36,204 nucleotides of DNA, from positions 1 through 36,204 of the forward strand of contig JBGPHT010000069.1 of NCBI GenBank assembly GCA_041484525.1. Reading direction: 5' to 3'. The stretch is from JBGPHT01 sp041484525. Its GTDB lineage: Bacteria > Acidobacteriota > Terriglobia > Bryobacterales > Bryobacteraceae. The notes beneath the pieces were generated by a model. It made no database searches, was not told the origin of the DNA, and worked only from the letters and a program-made list of their open reading frames with translations. The stretch's first letter is position 1. Every line of letters begins with the position of its first letter. The translations under genes and the position numbers were made by a program. Shown here piece after piece: positions 14,981-23,713 of the stretch.

Positions 14981-16057
14981 CTAGCAGGGCGTCCCACGCC
15001 CAACCCGCGCTGTGTTGACCACCTGCGCCGTTCCCGCAATCGATAAATACGCCTTCAGATTATCCGGTGAATAACCGCACGCCGGCAGGTTCATTCGGTC
15101 AACTGCCGACTGGTGCACCGTCTCACCGTCGGCCAGTTGATGCCCGATCGCCCGGACGTGCATACCCATCACCCTGTACATCGCAGTCATGGAATCCTGG
15201 AGCACCGAATTGAAACACGGCAGGTAGTGCCCGAGGAAAGCCTTGTCAAACTCGAGATCCAGTCCCTCTGCCTTCTCGACGATCCAATGCAAAGCTTCGT
15301 TCGCCAGGCCGTCTGGAGAAAGCCCTCCGCCGATGTTGCTGTGCACGCCGGCGAACCATGTCTGCTCGATCCTGCCGTTCCAACCCGGCGGTCGCTTCCA
15401 TAGATTCGGAGCGAAGGCCTTGCGGCGCTCGTCGATGGCGAGCGCATGATAGGCATTCTCGATGTGGGCGTTCAAACCTACATCGTGATACTGATACTTG
15501 TTCCTGTTGAACACCTGGCCCAGAAATCCCGGCGCGCCGAGCGCTCCCACCGTGTCCCAGACGCCGACGAACTTGATCGGTGGGCACGGTCGTCGGTCTT
15601 TCACGTTGTGAAACGCCAGCGTCCATTCCGGCGAGCCGGGCCCCTTACTGCCCTCATAGCACGCGTAGATTTCGGGGACATAGTAATCGTCTTCCTTCTG
15701 AATCAGGCCAACCTTGTCCATGAACCCGACGAGGGTACGTACCGTGAACGCGCCGCGGCTGAAACCGAAGAAATAGAGTTCGTCGTCCGGTTCGTAGTTG
15801 TAGACGAGAAAACGATAAATCTCGCGAATGTTGCCTTCTATGCCGCGGCCGAATGCTCCGCCTGTGAACCTGTCGAGACCGCCGCTTGTGCCAACACCGT
15901 CGTGGTAGTAGGCGATTTGGTCCGTTCCATTCGCGGCCCGTGGCAACACGGCTCGTGCCACTTTCGTGACATTGGTGGGTCGGCGTCTCCTGGTTGCTTT
16001 GTTTACCTGGTCACGATCGTTCCAAGTTCCATCGGCGCAAATGACGATCCGCTTCAT
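14981..16057 (-). CDS. DUF2235 alpha/beta hydrolase (Tle1-like phospholipase fold)
   Basis: A 358-residue protein that opens with the family signature MKRIVICADGTWND. It carries the nucleophile elbow GFSRGAF (Ser100 in G-x-S-x-G), an acidic residue in FVGVWDTVGALG and the His of WFAGVHSNIGGG: a complete Ser-Asp-His triad. Members include type VI secretion phospholipase effectors (Tle1), but many stand-alone copies exist. Here no VgrG, PAAR or immunity gene is adjacent and no signal peptide is seen, so a cytosolic lipase or esterase is equally likely. AGGAGG lies 6 bases before the ATG. It is downstream of the broken FAD oxidase on the same strand with 168 bases between, which hold no gene I can see. 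Confidence 0.85.
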   Translation of the reverse strand: MKRIVICADGTWNDRDQVNKATRRRRPTNVTKVARAVLPRAANGTDQIAYYHDGVGTSGGLDRFTGGAFGRGIEGNIREIYRFLVYNYEPDDELYFFGFSRGAFTVRTLVGFMDKVGLIQKEDDYYVPEIYACYEGSKGPGSPEWTLAFHNVKDRRPCPPIKFVGVWDTVGALGAPGFLGQVFNRNKYQYHDVGLNAHIENAYHALAIDERRKAFAPNLWKRPPGWNGRIEQTWFAGVHSNIGGGLSPDGLANEALHWIVEKAEGLDLEFDKAFLGHYLPCFNSVLQDSMTAMYRVMGMHVRAIGHQLADGETVHQSAVDRMNLPACGYSPDNLKAYLSIAGTAQVVNTARVGRGTPC

Positions 16058-16225
16058 GACATCCTCCTGGGAGTATCGCCAGTCAGGTAGCCAATCGAAC
16101 GACCAGCGTCCCGTTGCTTTTCTTGCCGGGGTAGATCGCCCTGATAACGGTACTTGGTTTTGAGACCCGGTCGATCCAAAGTGGTGGTGAACTTGCGCCC
16201 AAGCGTCAGGCTGTACACCGTCGCT

Positions 16226-17624
16226 CTATGGCGCAGGCTTGATATTCTGATTCACTCGAAAGAGATTGCCGGGATCGTACTTCGCCTTGATTGCGGCCAG
16301 ACGGGCGTAGTTGCCGGGATAGCTGCTGGCGATTCGCTCCTCGCCTTCATCCATTAGAAAATTCACGTACGCGCCACCGGACGACTTGGGATGTAGGGCG
16401 GTCCAGTAATCCCGCACCCAATCCCGATACGCGGGCATCGGCGCGGGATCAGGGCTCACCGCCGCAATCACGTGCGTGTAGCGGACATCGCGATACGCGA
16501 ACGCCGTCGCATCCTTGGCAACGTCGTGCACGGCGCCATCCATGGGGTAGATGTGTAGAGCAGAATTGACGGTGGGTATCCCAGGTCCGTACCGGACGTG
16601 CTCGGCGATGACGTGTCAGTCAGGTCCTGTACAAAATCCGCCTTCCAATAGTGTTGCAGCCCGGCCGGCAGAAGCGCGTCGAACAGGGACTGCAGCATCG
16701 GATAGGGCATCGGCACGTTGAGGGCGAACAGCGGCGGCCCGAACTCGCGCAGCGGTTTCGTCGCGGCTTCGCCATCCGCCGGATCGCCGCAGTAGGCGCA
16801 CACGACGCCGCATACCGTTTTCATATGCAGGGGCTCGGGAAACGGAGGACCCGGGGGGACAATCAGGAAGGCGAAGAAGGCGCTCAGCTCGCGCGGCGCC
16901 GTCCGCATGAAATCGCGGTAGAAGCGCATCGCCTCCGTCGCCTGTTCCAAGGGGTACAAGATGGGTCCGGCGAAGATGGTGCCGACCGGATGCAAGCGAA
17001 ATTCGAAGGACGTGGCGATGCCGAAGTTGCCTCCGCCGCCCCGAATGGCCCAGAAAAGATCCGGGTTCTCGACGTCGCTCGCCGTTCGCAAATGCCGTCG
17101 GCGGTCACCACGTCAACCGATATCAGGTTGTCGCATGCCAGCCCGTAGCGCCGGGTAAGATAGCCGAAACCGCCGCCGGTAGTAAGCCCGCCCACTCCTG
17201 TCGTCGAGATGATTCCGCCGGGCGTGGCCAATCCGAAAACGTGCGTCGCGTGGTCGATATCACCCCACGTGCAGCCGCCGTCCACACGAGCCACACGCCC
17301 TACAGGGTCCACGCGAATGCCTTTCAGGCGCGCGAGATCGATTACGATTCCGTCGTCGCATGTTCCGAAGCCGGGCACGCTGTGACCGCCTCCGCGGACG
17401 GCGGGCGCGAGACCCTGCTCGCGGGCAAAATTCACGCAGTGGATCACATCCGCGACATCGGCGCACTGGACGATGAGGCGAGGCCGGCGGTCGATATTGC
17501 CGTTATAAACCCGGCGCGCCGTGTCGTAGCCGGCATCGTTGGGACGAACTACACTACCCCTCAACTTCGCGGAAAACGCATCCATCGCCTCGACGCCGGA
17601 AAGGCCTGGTGTCGGTTGTGCCAT
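16226..17624 (-). pseudogene. Berberine-bridge-type FAD oxidase with two frameshifts
   Basis: The pieces together make a typical ~465-residue FAD-linked oxidase. The first part (from 17624) has the FAD domain with VRGGGHS (His81, the flavin-linking His), GVGGLTTGGGFGYLTRRYGL and SVDVVTADG. The second (about 17088 to 16612) has SDVENPDLFWAIRGGGGNFG. The third (about 16609 to 16226) has RYGPGIPTVNSALHIYP and the family's C-terminal YDPGNLFRVNQNI. Junctions near 17088-17095 and 16609-16612 are each explained by one missing base, and the two do not compensate. The Cys that makes a second flavin bond in plant BBE (in GVCPTVG) is absent here (GIISTTG). TATAAT and AGGTGG precede the start. If the frameshifts are real it is dead; translation would end in unrelated sequence at 16884. 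Confidence 0.8.
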
Positions 17625-17641
17625 GAGTCCACCTCGGCCGA

Positions 17642-17647
17642 ATTATA
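17642..17647 (-). promoter_or_regulatory. -10 box TATAAT for the FAD oxidase
   Basis: A perfect TATAAT on the minus strand in the 30-base gap between the VWFA stop and the FAD oxidase start. AGGTGG lies between it and the ATG, so this is a normal short-leader promoter. The -35 region is inside the VWFA gene and weak. Confidence 0.45.
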
Positions 17648-17654
17648 CACCCGG

Positions 17655-19781
17655 CTAAGGCACCAGCATGACCGGCGTCTGCCAGAATGCCGCCTTCTGT
17701 CCGGTGGGGTCGAGCACCGTCACCTGGCAGTTGTATTGGCCCGGCGGGAGCTTGTTCAGCGCCAGACTGAATCGCAGCGGCACCGTCCGCAGCTTGTTCT
17801 CCAGGCCCTCCGACACCTGCAGTGGAGGCGTTTCAAACGCCTTCGACTGCCCGCGGTAGAACGTCACGAATGCCACCAGCGGCTGCGTGGTTGCCGCCCC
17901 GCGCTCGTATGCCTGCAGGTACACGTACATGTCGCGGCTGATGCTGAACACGCGTGTGACACTTGGAATCAGCTTCTGTCCATCCTGAATCAGCGGATTG
18001 ACGGTCGGCGCCTTGTCTTTCCCCGCCGTGAACAACGCATCCCGCAGATCCATGCGCTGGCCGGCCAAGACTACGGAGCTGATCGGAATCCGCTGTTGCT
18101 CTTTGTTCAAGTTCGGGATGAGGAACTTGCCCAGGTAGGTTCCGATTCTTCCTGTCTCGTCGTCGCGGGCGAGAAACTTCATGGTGTAAGTCCCTGGAAG
18201 CAGTGTAAAGGCCGTGTCATATTGAATCGGCTGCTTCGCCAGTTGCGCCGCGGTTTCGCCGGTGAGCTTGATGTCCACCTTGTCCCGTACGTTGGACACC
18301 GTGACGCCATACTCATCCTTGACTTCGCCGATAAAGTCGATGAGTGTGTGCTCGGCGCCCCGCCGCCGCGCCAGCGCCAGCTCGCGGCCCGGAATCTTGA
18401 CTACCACCGGAATGAAATACTCGGCGGAGTTCACCTGGAAGTAATTCACTTCCATCTGGATCGTCAGCTCCGTGATCGGATCGCCCAGCATCAACGCATC
18501 CTGAAGCTGCCGTTCCTTATCGACTGAAGTGAACTTATTAAACTGCTTACCGGCGTAGTAGCCTTGACGATAGTCGAGCTTCGCCGTGGGGTCGCCGTTG
18601 AAGGTGATCTTGATTCTGCGGAAACGGCCGTCGAGAGCCGAATTCCCCGAGTAATACCCGATGATGTAGTAACTGGTAATAGCCTTCTGCGCCTGTAGCA
18701 CGCCCGCTGAAAGATCATTGTTGTCCAGCAGCGCCTTCCCGCCCGTGTCCTTTGCGAGCGCATAGAGAGTGTCCTGCGATCGCTGGAAGTTGTTGGCCGC
18801 CGCCAGCGCCGAACTGCCGGAGTACATGCCGATGCCGCCTGGCGATCCCCGGGTAGCGTCGCCCAGCGGCGCCATCGCCACTAGGCCGCGCGCGTCCACC
18901 GTGTAGAACGCCACGTTGGCGCGGATAGCCGCATTCGTCGTCGCCTGCAGTTGCGCCTGGTTATCGACCCCGTTGAGGCGCAGGCCGCTGGCGAAATACA
19001 CCAGCACCTTCTTCTCGTTGAGCTGTCCTAACATCTTGACCGCCGTCTGCAGCGCGGCCAACTGGCGGTCAGTATTGAAGATGTTGAATTCGGCGTCGTC
19101 CTCGCCGAAAGCCGACCCGTAGTCGGAAGCGCTGTCGTCGTTGGTGGCGGTCGGATCGAGTCCCTGATCGTCGCCCACGAACAGCTTGTCGATCTTCTTC
19201 AGCAACAGATCGCGGTCGTCGGTGAAATCCTGCACCACGTGCAGATGATCGGAGAACGCCATCACCGCCATCAGATCGGCCGGCGTCATCTGCGTCCGGA
19301 TGTACTTGACGGCGGCGGTCTCGGCGCGCAACTGGTCGGGCGGCGGCATGGCCCCCATATCGAAGTACAGAACCATCAGCCTGCGGTCCCGGTAGCGGAT
19401 GTCGCCCGGCTTCTCGGGCGCGATTTCCATCGCCGTGAGTCCCTGAACCTTTGGCTTTTCGACATCAGGCGCCGCTGCCGCCGCGACGGCGGTTGGGGGC
19501 GCCGCGATGGGAGCCTGATCCAGCTTCTGAAATTCGCAGAAACTGATGGTCTGCGCCACGCCGTCTTCCGTGATCGCAAAATCCTTCGCCGTCAGCCCTT
19601 CGATCGGGTTGCCATTCTTGTCCGTCACCGTGACCGTCTCAATCACCAGTTGCGTGTTGGACTGGAACTTCACCGTCCCGTCAGCCGGCGCCGGCGGATT
19701 CTGCGCCGCGGGCTTCGGCGGCGTCTGCTGTGCGAGCGCTGCCAGCAGGCATAGAACGAATGTGGCGATGATCCGTCGCAT
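17655..19781 (-). CDS. VWFA-related Acidobacterial domain protein (TIGR03436 type)
   Basis: A 708-residue exported protein. A signal peptide (IIATFVLCLLAALAQ) and a Pro/Ala linker precede the family opening TVTDKNGNPIEGLTAKDFAI. The VWFA-like domain spans about residues 130-370: VLYFDMGAMPPPD in place of the canonical DxSxS, then ADLMAVMAFSDHLHV and KVLVYFASGL. The C-terminal half is beta-rich (FIPVVVKIPGRELALARRRG; LPPGQYNCQVTVLD). MIDAS residues are only partly kept, so metal-dependent adhesion is doubtful. The family is nearly confined to Acidobacteria and has no known function. Its ribosome site (GAGG) lies inside the last codons of the TonB-receptor gene, whose stop is 3 bases before this ATG, so the two are translationally coupled. 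Confidence 0.88.
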   Translation of the reverse strand: MRRIIATFVLCLLAALAQQTPPKPAAQNPPAPADGTVKFQSNTQLVIETVTVTDKNGNPIEGLTAKDFAITEDGVAQTISFCEFQKLDQAPIAAPPTAVAAAAAPDVEKPKVQGLTAMEIAPEKPGDIRYRDRRLMVLYFDMGAMPPPDQLRAETAAVKYIRTQMTPADLMAVMAFSDHLHVVQDFTDDRDLLLKKIDKLFVGDDQGLDPTATNDDSASDYGSAFGEDDAEFNIFNTDRQLAALQTAVKMLGQLNEKKVLVYFASGLRLNGVDNQAQLQATTNAAIRANVAFYTVDARGLVAMAPLGDATRGSPGGIGMYSGSSALAAANNFQRSQDTLYALAKDTGGKALLDNNDLSAGVLQAQKAITSYYIIGYYSGNSALDGRFRRIKITFNGDPTAKLDYRQGYYAGKQFNKFTSVDKERQLQDALMLGDPITELTIQMEVNYFQVNSAEYFIPVVVKIPGRELALARRRGAEHTLIDFIGEVKDEYGVTVSNVRDKVDIKLTGETAAQLAKQPIQYDTAFTLLPGTYTMKFLARDDETGRIGTYLGKFLIPNLNKEQQRIPISSVVLAGQRMDLRDALFTAGKDKAPTVNPLIQDGQKLIPSVTRVFSISRDMYVYLQAYERGAATTQPLVAFVTFYRGQSKAFETPPLQVSEGLENKLRTVPLRFSLALNKLPPGQYNCQVTVLDPTGQKAAFWQTPVMLVP

Positions 19782-19784
19782 CTT

Positions 19785-22700
19785 TTAATACCTCAGTCGC
19801 AGCGTGACTTGCAGGCTGCGCATCGCATTGGCCGGATTGGGCAACCCAAACTGCGCGCTGGTCACCGTGGTGTTCCAACTGGGAAACGTCACGTGATTGA
19901 GCGCGTTGGCGGCATCGATCCGCAGGTCTAGCAAATCCCGGAACGTCCGGCTCATCGACGCGTTCATCGAAAACTGGGACGGTCCAACGATGATGTTCCT
20001 TCCCGCATTGCCCCACTGTCCGAGTGCGGGCGCGGCGAACGCCGACGGGTTCAGAAAGTATCCCGGAGGCGCGGCATAAATCGACCCGCCGACGTAATCC
20101 GGACGGATGCTCCCCGTCACTCCCGTGCCGTGCACCGCCGCCACATAAACCGGCGTTTCGGGCAGTCCGCTCCCGGCATTAATCTGCGTCAGGAAAGTCC
20201 AGCCTTTGAATAAGGCGCCCTGCCATCCGCGCATCAGCGCTCCCCCGTGCACACCGATACCGGTGCTGTACTGCGCCTGCAGGGTGGCCAGGTGCCGCTG
20301 ATCGAACGGCGACAGGCCGCGTTCGGCGCGCAGGTCGAGCCAGTTCTGCGCAATCACCGCGCCGCCTCCCTGTCCCCTCCCGCCGAGCGACGCATCGTCG
20401 ATGGCCTTCGAGAACGTGTATTGCAGACTCGCCCCAAGGCCGTTGTGGAAGCGCCGCTGCAATTGCATCTGGCCCGCATGCCGCGACGAATTGCCGTTCG
20501 AAGTCAGATACAGATATCCCGCCGGACACGCGGGACAGGGATTCGTCGCCCCGGTCGGGTACGTATTCGGCAGAAACTCCTGTGCGGCCCGCGTCCCTTT
20601 GATGCCCAGGTACGTCGCAGTCATCACGATCCCTTCCATCAGATCCCGTTGGATGGCGAGCTGCCAGTTCTGCGAATAGCCGACGCGGAAGCTCGGATCC
20701 ACGGCAAACGTGTTGGGCGAGTTGGCCGGAGTGGCGTTGAATCCGTTCGCCAGCGTGAACGGATTGGTGGCGCTGTTTTGCACGCTCAAGCTCTTCGACA
20801 GCGGCGATTGCTGCGCCATCCGCGTCGCAATCGCCTGGTACACCGACGTGTTGTAGTAGACGCCGTAGCCGCCGCGCACCACCATCGACGACCCGAAGAG
20901 AGGATGCCACGCGATCGCGATGCGCGGCGAGAACCCGTGCTTATCCGGTTGAAGCAGCGAGTCCGGATATTTCTGGCCCGTCAGCGCGCCGGTCGGGCTG
21001 CTGCCCACTACCGGGACTTCCGCCGCGAAACCCTTCGTGATATCCAGGTTCACCAGCCGGCCATACTTCTCGACAATCGGCGAGCCGTATTCCCAGCGCA
21101 TGCCGAAATTGATAGTGAGGCCGGCCGCGGCCCGCCAGTCGTCGGAGACATAGGCGTCATAGTTCGACGCGCGGAAATATTTGTCCTTGTTGCCAAACGC
21201 CAGCGAGCTAGTGTCCGGGATCCCCAGCAGGAAATCGGCAAAATCCGAGCCAGTGGCCGAGCCTGTAAAACCAAAACTGCCGCGCGCGTTTTGCTGCGAG
21301 AGAGAGTTGAATTGCTGTCTGCGATAATCGCCGCCGAACGTGATGTTGTGCGGCTTGTGCACCCACAATACGGAGCCAGTCACGGCGCTCGTCTGATTCT
21401 TTGTGGACGAGTATTGCCCATCATAAAGCGTGGCAATCCCGCTCGAGAACGATAAGCTGGGCGGCCCCCAATTCAGCGGCTCCTGATTGTTGCCCGCGAT
21501 CCCGGCCTCGCCCGAAACGTTGCTCCGATTCGCGAAGTAGGGCGTGGCAGTAGCCGCCAGGCGGCTGAACTGGTATCCCGTGTTCAGAATCAACCGCTGG
21601 TTAAACACGTGCCGCCAGTTCACGTTCAGGTTGATGCCGCTGGTATCCCCCGCATCCACGAAGCCGAACAGGTTGGGGCCGTCGGAACGGGCGTTGCGGT
21701 AACCCAGGCTGCCGTTCAGGAAATCCTTGCGCCCGATCGGCCGGTTCAATCTCGCCAGCACATCGTCCTGATTGGCGACCCCCACAATCGGAATCTGGTA
21801 GTTGTATCCCGACGTCTCGTTGAAATTCGGCACCGGATAGAAACTCAACAGCGGTTTGGCCTGCGCGCTGATCCGGTTCGCCGGAATCACGTTGCCGGGG
21901 AACGGCGCGCCCGTGTCGGGATCGATGATCGGCAGCGGCTGCCCCAACCGGTTCACAGCGCGCGAGAAATCTCCAGTCCGTTCCGCCAGGCCCGGCATCA
22001 GGCTGGATTGCGTGCTGGCATTGTGATTTCGCGTCATCTGGTAGTTGAGAAAGAACTGCCCGCCGGCGCGCAATATGTGCGGAATGAAAATCGGGCCGCC
22101 GATCGACGCCCCGAACCGCAGATGGTTATACGCCGGCTTGGGCGTGTTCTGCCCCGTCAGCGAAAACTGCTGGGCATTCAGCCCCGAATTCTCCAGGACA
22201 GCCAGCAGGTCGCCGCGATACGCCATCCCCGGTCCCTTGCGCGCATTGCCGATGGCGCGTTTCTCGATCCCCGTGCTCACGCTGCCGCTGACCACGAAGG
22301 CGTCCGACGCGCCCGCCGAGGCATCGCCTCCGGCCAGCGAGTCTTGCGGAATCGAAGGGGCCGCGGCGGCTCCGCTCGACGCATTCACCTCCGCACGCTG
22401 GTACCCGCCTTGCCCACTGGCTGGCGGCTTCTGGTTTTTCGCCTGCTTGTCCGCCTTGCCGGTCGGCGCTGACGATGCCGGAGCCGAAGCCGGAGACGCC
22501 ACCGTGGCCGTCTGCACCGGCGCCGCCTTCTCCGATTGGATTTCACTCAGCGCTAGTAATTTCAATTCCCATTCCGGACTGGGTGCGTTCGGCGCAATCG
22601 CCACCTCTTTGACAATCGTCGTAAAGCAAAGCATCTCGACTTGCATCGACCACACGCCATCGGCCAGCTCGGGAAATGAATACGCACCCTGCTGGTCGGT

Positions 22701-22922
22701 GACGGCGAACAATTTCTGATCGCCCTTGGTCGCCGTCACAGTCGCACCGGGAATCGGCAAACCTCCGAATTTGACGAGCCCATGGTGCTCCGCCGCCGCC
22801 AGGCCAAACAGTCCGAGCCACGCCACAACCGCCGCCGCGCGCACCGGCATGGGACCGTAAGCCAGCGGGACCCACGCCCGCCCGAACCATCTGCTAATTC
22901 TCTGTAGGAATCTTTTCCGCAT
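19785..22922 (-). CDS. TonB-dependent-receptor-like outer membrane protein with carboxypeptidase-regulatory domain
   Basis: An Oar-like outer-membrane barrel of about 1045 residues. After a long N-terminal signal (AAAVVAWLGLFGLAAAEHHG) comes a carboxypeptidase-regulatory-like beta-sandwich (FGGLPIPGATVTATKGDQ; DQQGAYSFPELADGVWSMQV). An Ala/Ser/Pro-rich linker follows, then an abbreviated plug-like stretch (NAQQFSLTGQNTPKPAYNHLR, GASIGGPIFIPHIL). A long beta-barrel ends in LQVTLRLRY, with the terminal aromatic residue expected for outer-membrane insertion. This is the lineage-typical Acidobacteria family; the substrate is unknown. The start is uncertain. The longest opening uses TTG 22976. ATG 22922 overlaps the upstream stop by 29 bases and is my choice. 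ATG 22850 would avoid overlap. None has a good ribosome site. Confidence 0.82.
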   Translation of the reverse strand: MRKRFLQRISRWFGRAWVPLAYGPMPVRAAAVVAWLGLFGLAAAEHHGLVKFGGLPIPGATVTATKGDQKLFAVTDQQGAYSFPELADGVWSMQVEMLCFTTIVKEVAIAPNAPSPEWELKLLALSEIQSEKAAPVQTATVASPASAPASSAPTGKADKQAKNQKPPASGQGGYQRAEVNASSGAAAAPSIPQDSLAGGDASAGASDAFVVSGSVSTGIEKRAIGNARKGPGMAYRGDLLAVLENSGLNAQQFSLTGQNTPKPAYNHLRFGASIGGPIFIPHILRAGGQFFLNYQMTRNHNASTQSSLMPGLAERTGDFSRAVNRLGQPLPIIDPDTGAPFPGNVIPANRISAQAKPLLSFYPVPNFNETSGYNYQIPIVGVANQDDVLARLNRPIGRKDFLNGSLGYRNARSDGPNLFGFVDAGDTSGINLNVNWRHVFNQRLILNTGYQFSRLAATATPYFANRSNVSGEAGIAGNNQEPLNWGPPSLSFSSGIATLYDGQYSSTKNQTSAVTGSVLWVHKPHNITFGGDYRRQQFNSLSQQNARGSFGFTGSATGSDFADFLLGIPDTSSLAFGNKDKYFRASNYDAYVSDDWRAAAGLTINFGMRWEYGSPIVEKYGRLVNLDITKGFAAEVPVVGSSPTGALTGQKYPDSLLQPDKHGFSPRIAIAWHPLFGSSMVVRGGYGVYYNTSVYQAIATRMAQQSPLSKSLSVQNSATNPFTLANGFNATPANSPNTFAVDPSFRVGYSQNWQLAIQRDLMEGIVMTATYLGIKGTRAAQEFLPNTYPTGATNPCPACPAGYLYLTSNGNSSRHAGQMQLQRRFHNGLGASLQYTFSKAIDDASLGGRGQGGGAVIAQNWLDLRAERGLSPFDQRHLATLQAQYSTGIGVHGGALMRGWQGALFKGWTFLTQINAGSGLPETPVYVAAVHGTGVTGSIRPDYVGGSIYAAPPGYFLNPSAFAAPALGQWGNAGRNIIVGPSQFSMNASMSRTFRDLLDLRIDAANALNHVTFPSWNTTVTSAQFGLPNPANAMRSLQVTLRLRY

Positions 22923-23667
22923 GATCGATGATGAGTACTTCAGCCGGACCGCTCCGTCCTTCCAGCTTAAGCCCAAGCTGTTCCTGAAGCGCGCCGGAAA
23001 CGAAGGCTATCAGGTCGTCGTCCGGCTCCCTCCGCTTCTCCTTCTTTCCGAACGCGGGAAATCCCGCGAGATCCAGCGTGAAATCGTAGCATCCCTGGAG
23101 TCCGGTCCTATCCACCACAGGATTACGCAGGGGACCCGCGAGAAGATCCGCGAATTGTGCCATGGGAGTCCGTTCCGCCGTCACGCCGAGCTTAGAAACC
23201 TTTACGGCGGGCTCGCCTGCCGTCTCGGATTCGCGGAACTTTGGCCCGTTCTTCGCCGCCACCAGCGCATAAGTCGGGAGCACTTTCTGTTCACCGTGGA
23301 GCCTCAACTTGAACCGTTCCGTCAACAGTGCCTGCAGCATCCGCCGGAGCTCGTCCTCTTTGGCAGGGCTGGCCGTCTTCGCCACCACGTCGTACCGTTC
23401 GTCGCTGAGCCAGCCTGGTCCTGACACCTGATAGCGCTTCACTTCATACGCCCATTGAATGCAGGAACTCAGGCTGACCTTCCGCATCGTGAGGCTCCCC
23501 GGCGTGGGTTCGACGCTTTCCCGCAGGTCGATCTTGCCGCCCGATTTCGCGAGCTGGCTCGGCCTTACGGACGCTACGTCGAACGCCCGCGAGGCTGCCG
23601 CGGGCTGGCCGAACGCGACGCATGCCAAGAGAACGAACAGGCCGCTGGTCCCTATGGCGCGCATCAT
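22894..23667 (-). CDS. TIGR03435 family exported protein, short form
   Basis: A 257-residue protein of the Solibacter-expanded TIGR03435 family, function unknown. A signal peptide (TSGLFVLLACVAFGQPAAA) precedes the family signature FDVASVRPSQ, then SSCIQWAYEVKRYQVSGPGWL, YDVVAKTASPAKEDELRRML and LLTERFKLRLHGEQK. The C-terminus is the family's VLIIDHAEKIPTEN. GAGGAG lies 8 bases before the ATG. It is the middle gene between a larger paralogue (46 bases upstream) and the receptor gene (overlapping), all on the minus strand. Confidence 0.9.
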   Translation of the reverse strand: MMRAIGTSGLFVLLACVAFGQPAAASRAFDVASVRPSQLAKSGGKIDLRESVEPTPGSLTMRKVSLSSCIQWAYEVKRYQVSGPGWLSDERYDVVAKTASPAKEDELRRMLQALLTERFKLRLHGEQKVLPTYALVAAKNGPKFRESETAGEPAVKVSKLGVTAERTPMAQFADLLAGPLRNPVVDRTGLQGCYDFTLDLAGFPAFGKKEKRREPDDDLIAFVSGALQEQLGLKLEGRSGPAEVLIIDHAEKIPTEN

Positions 23668-23713
23668 CCGGGTTGCTCCTCTTAGACTCTGGGACGCCAG
23701 CGGTCAGCCACCG

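Noticed and set aside
20247..21455. 402-residue plus-strand frame inside the receptor gene
   Set aside because: Shadow of the barrel-coding strand; no domain and no ribosome site.
22923..22976. TTG start at 22976 for the receptor-like protein
   Set aside because: Adds residues inside the upstream TIGR03435 gene and puts the signal peptide too far in.
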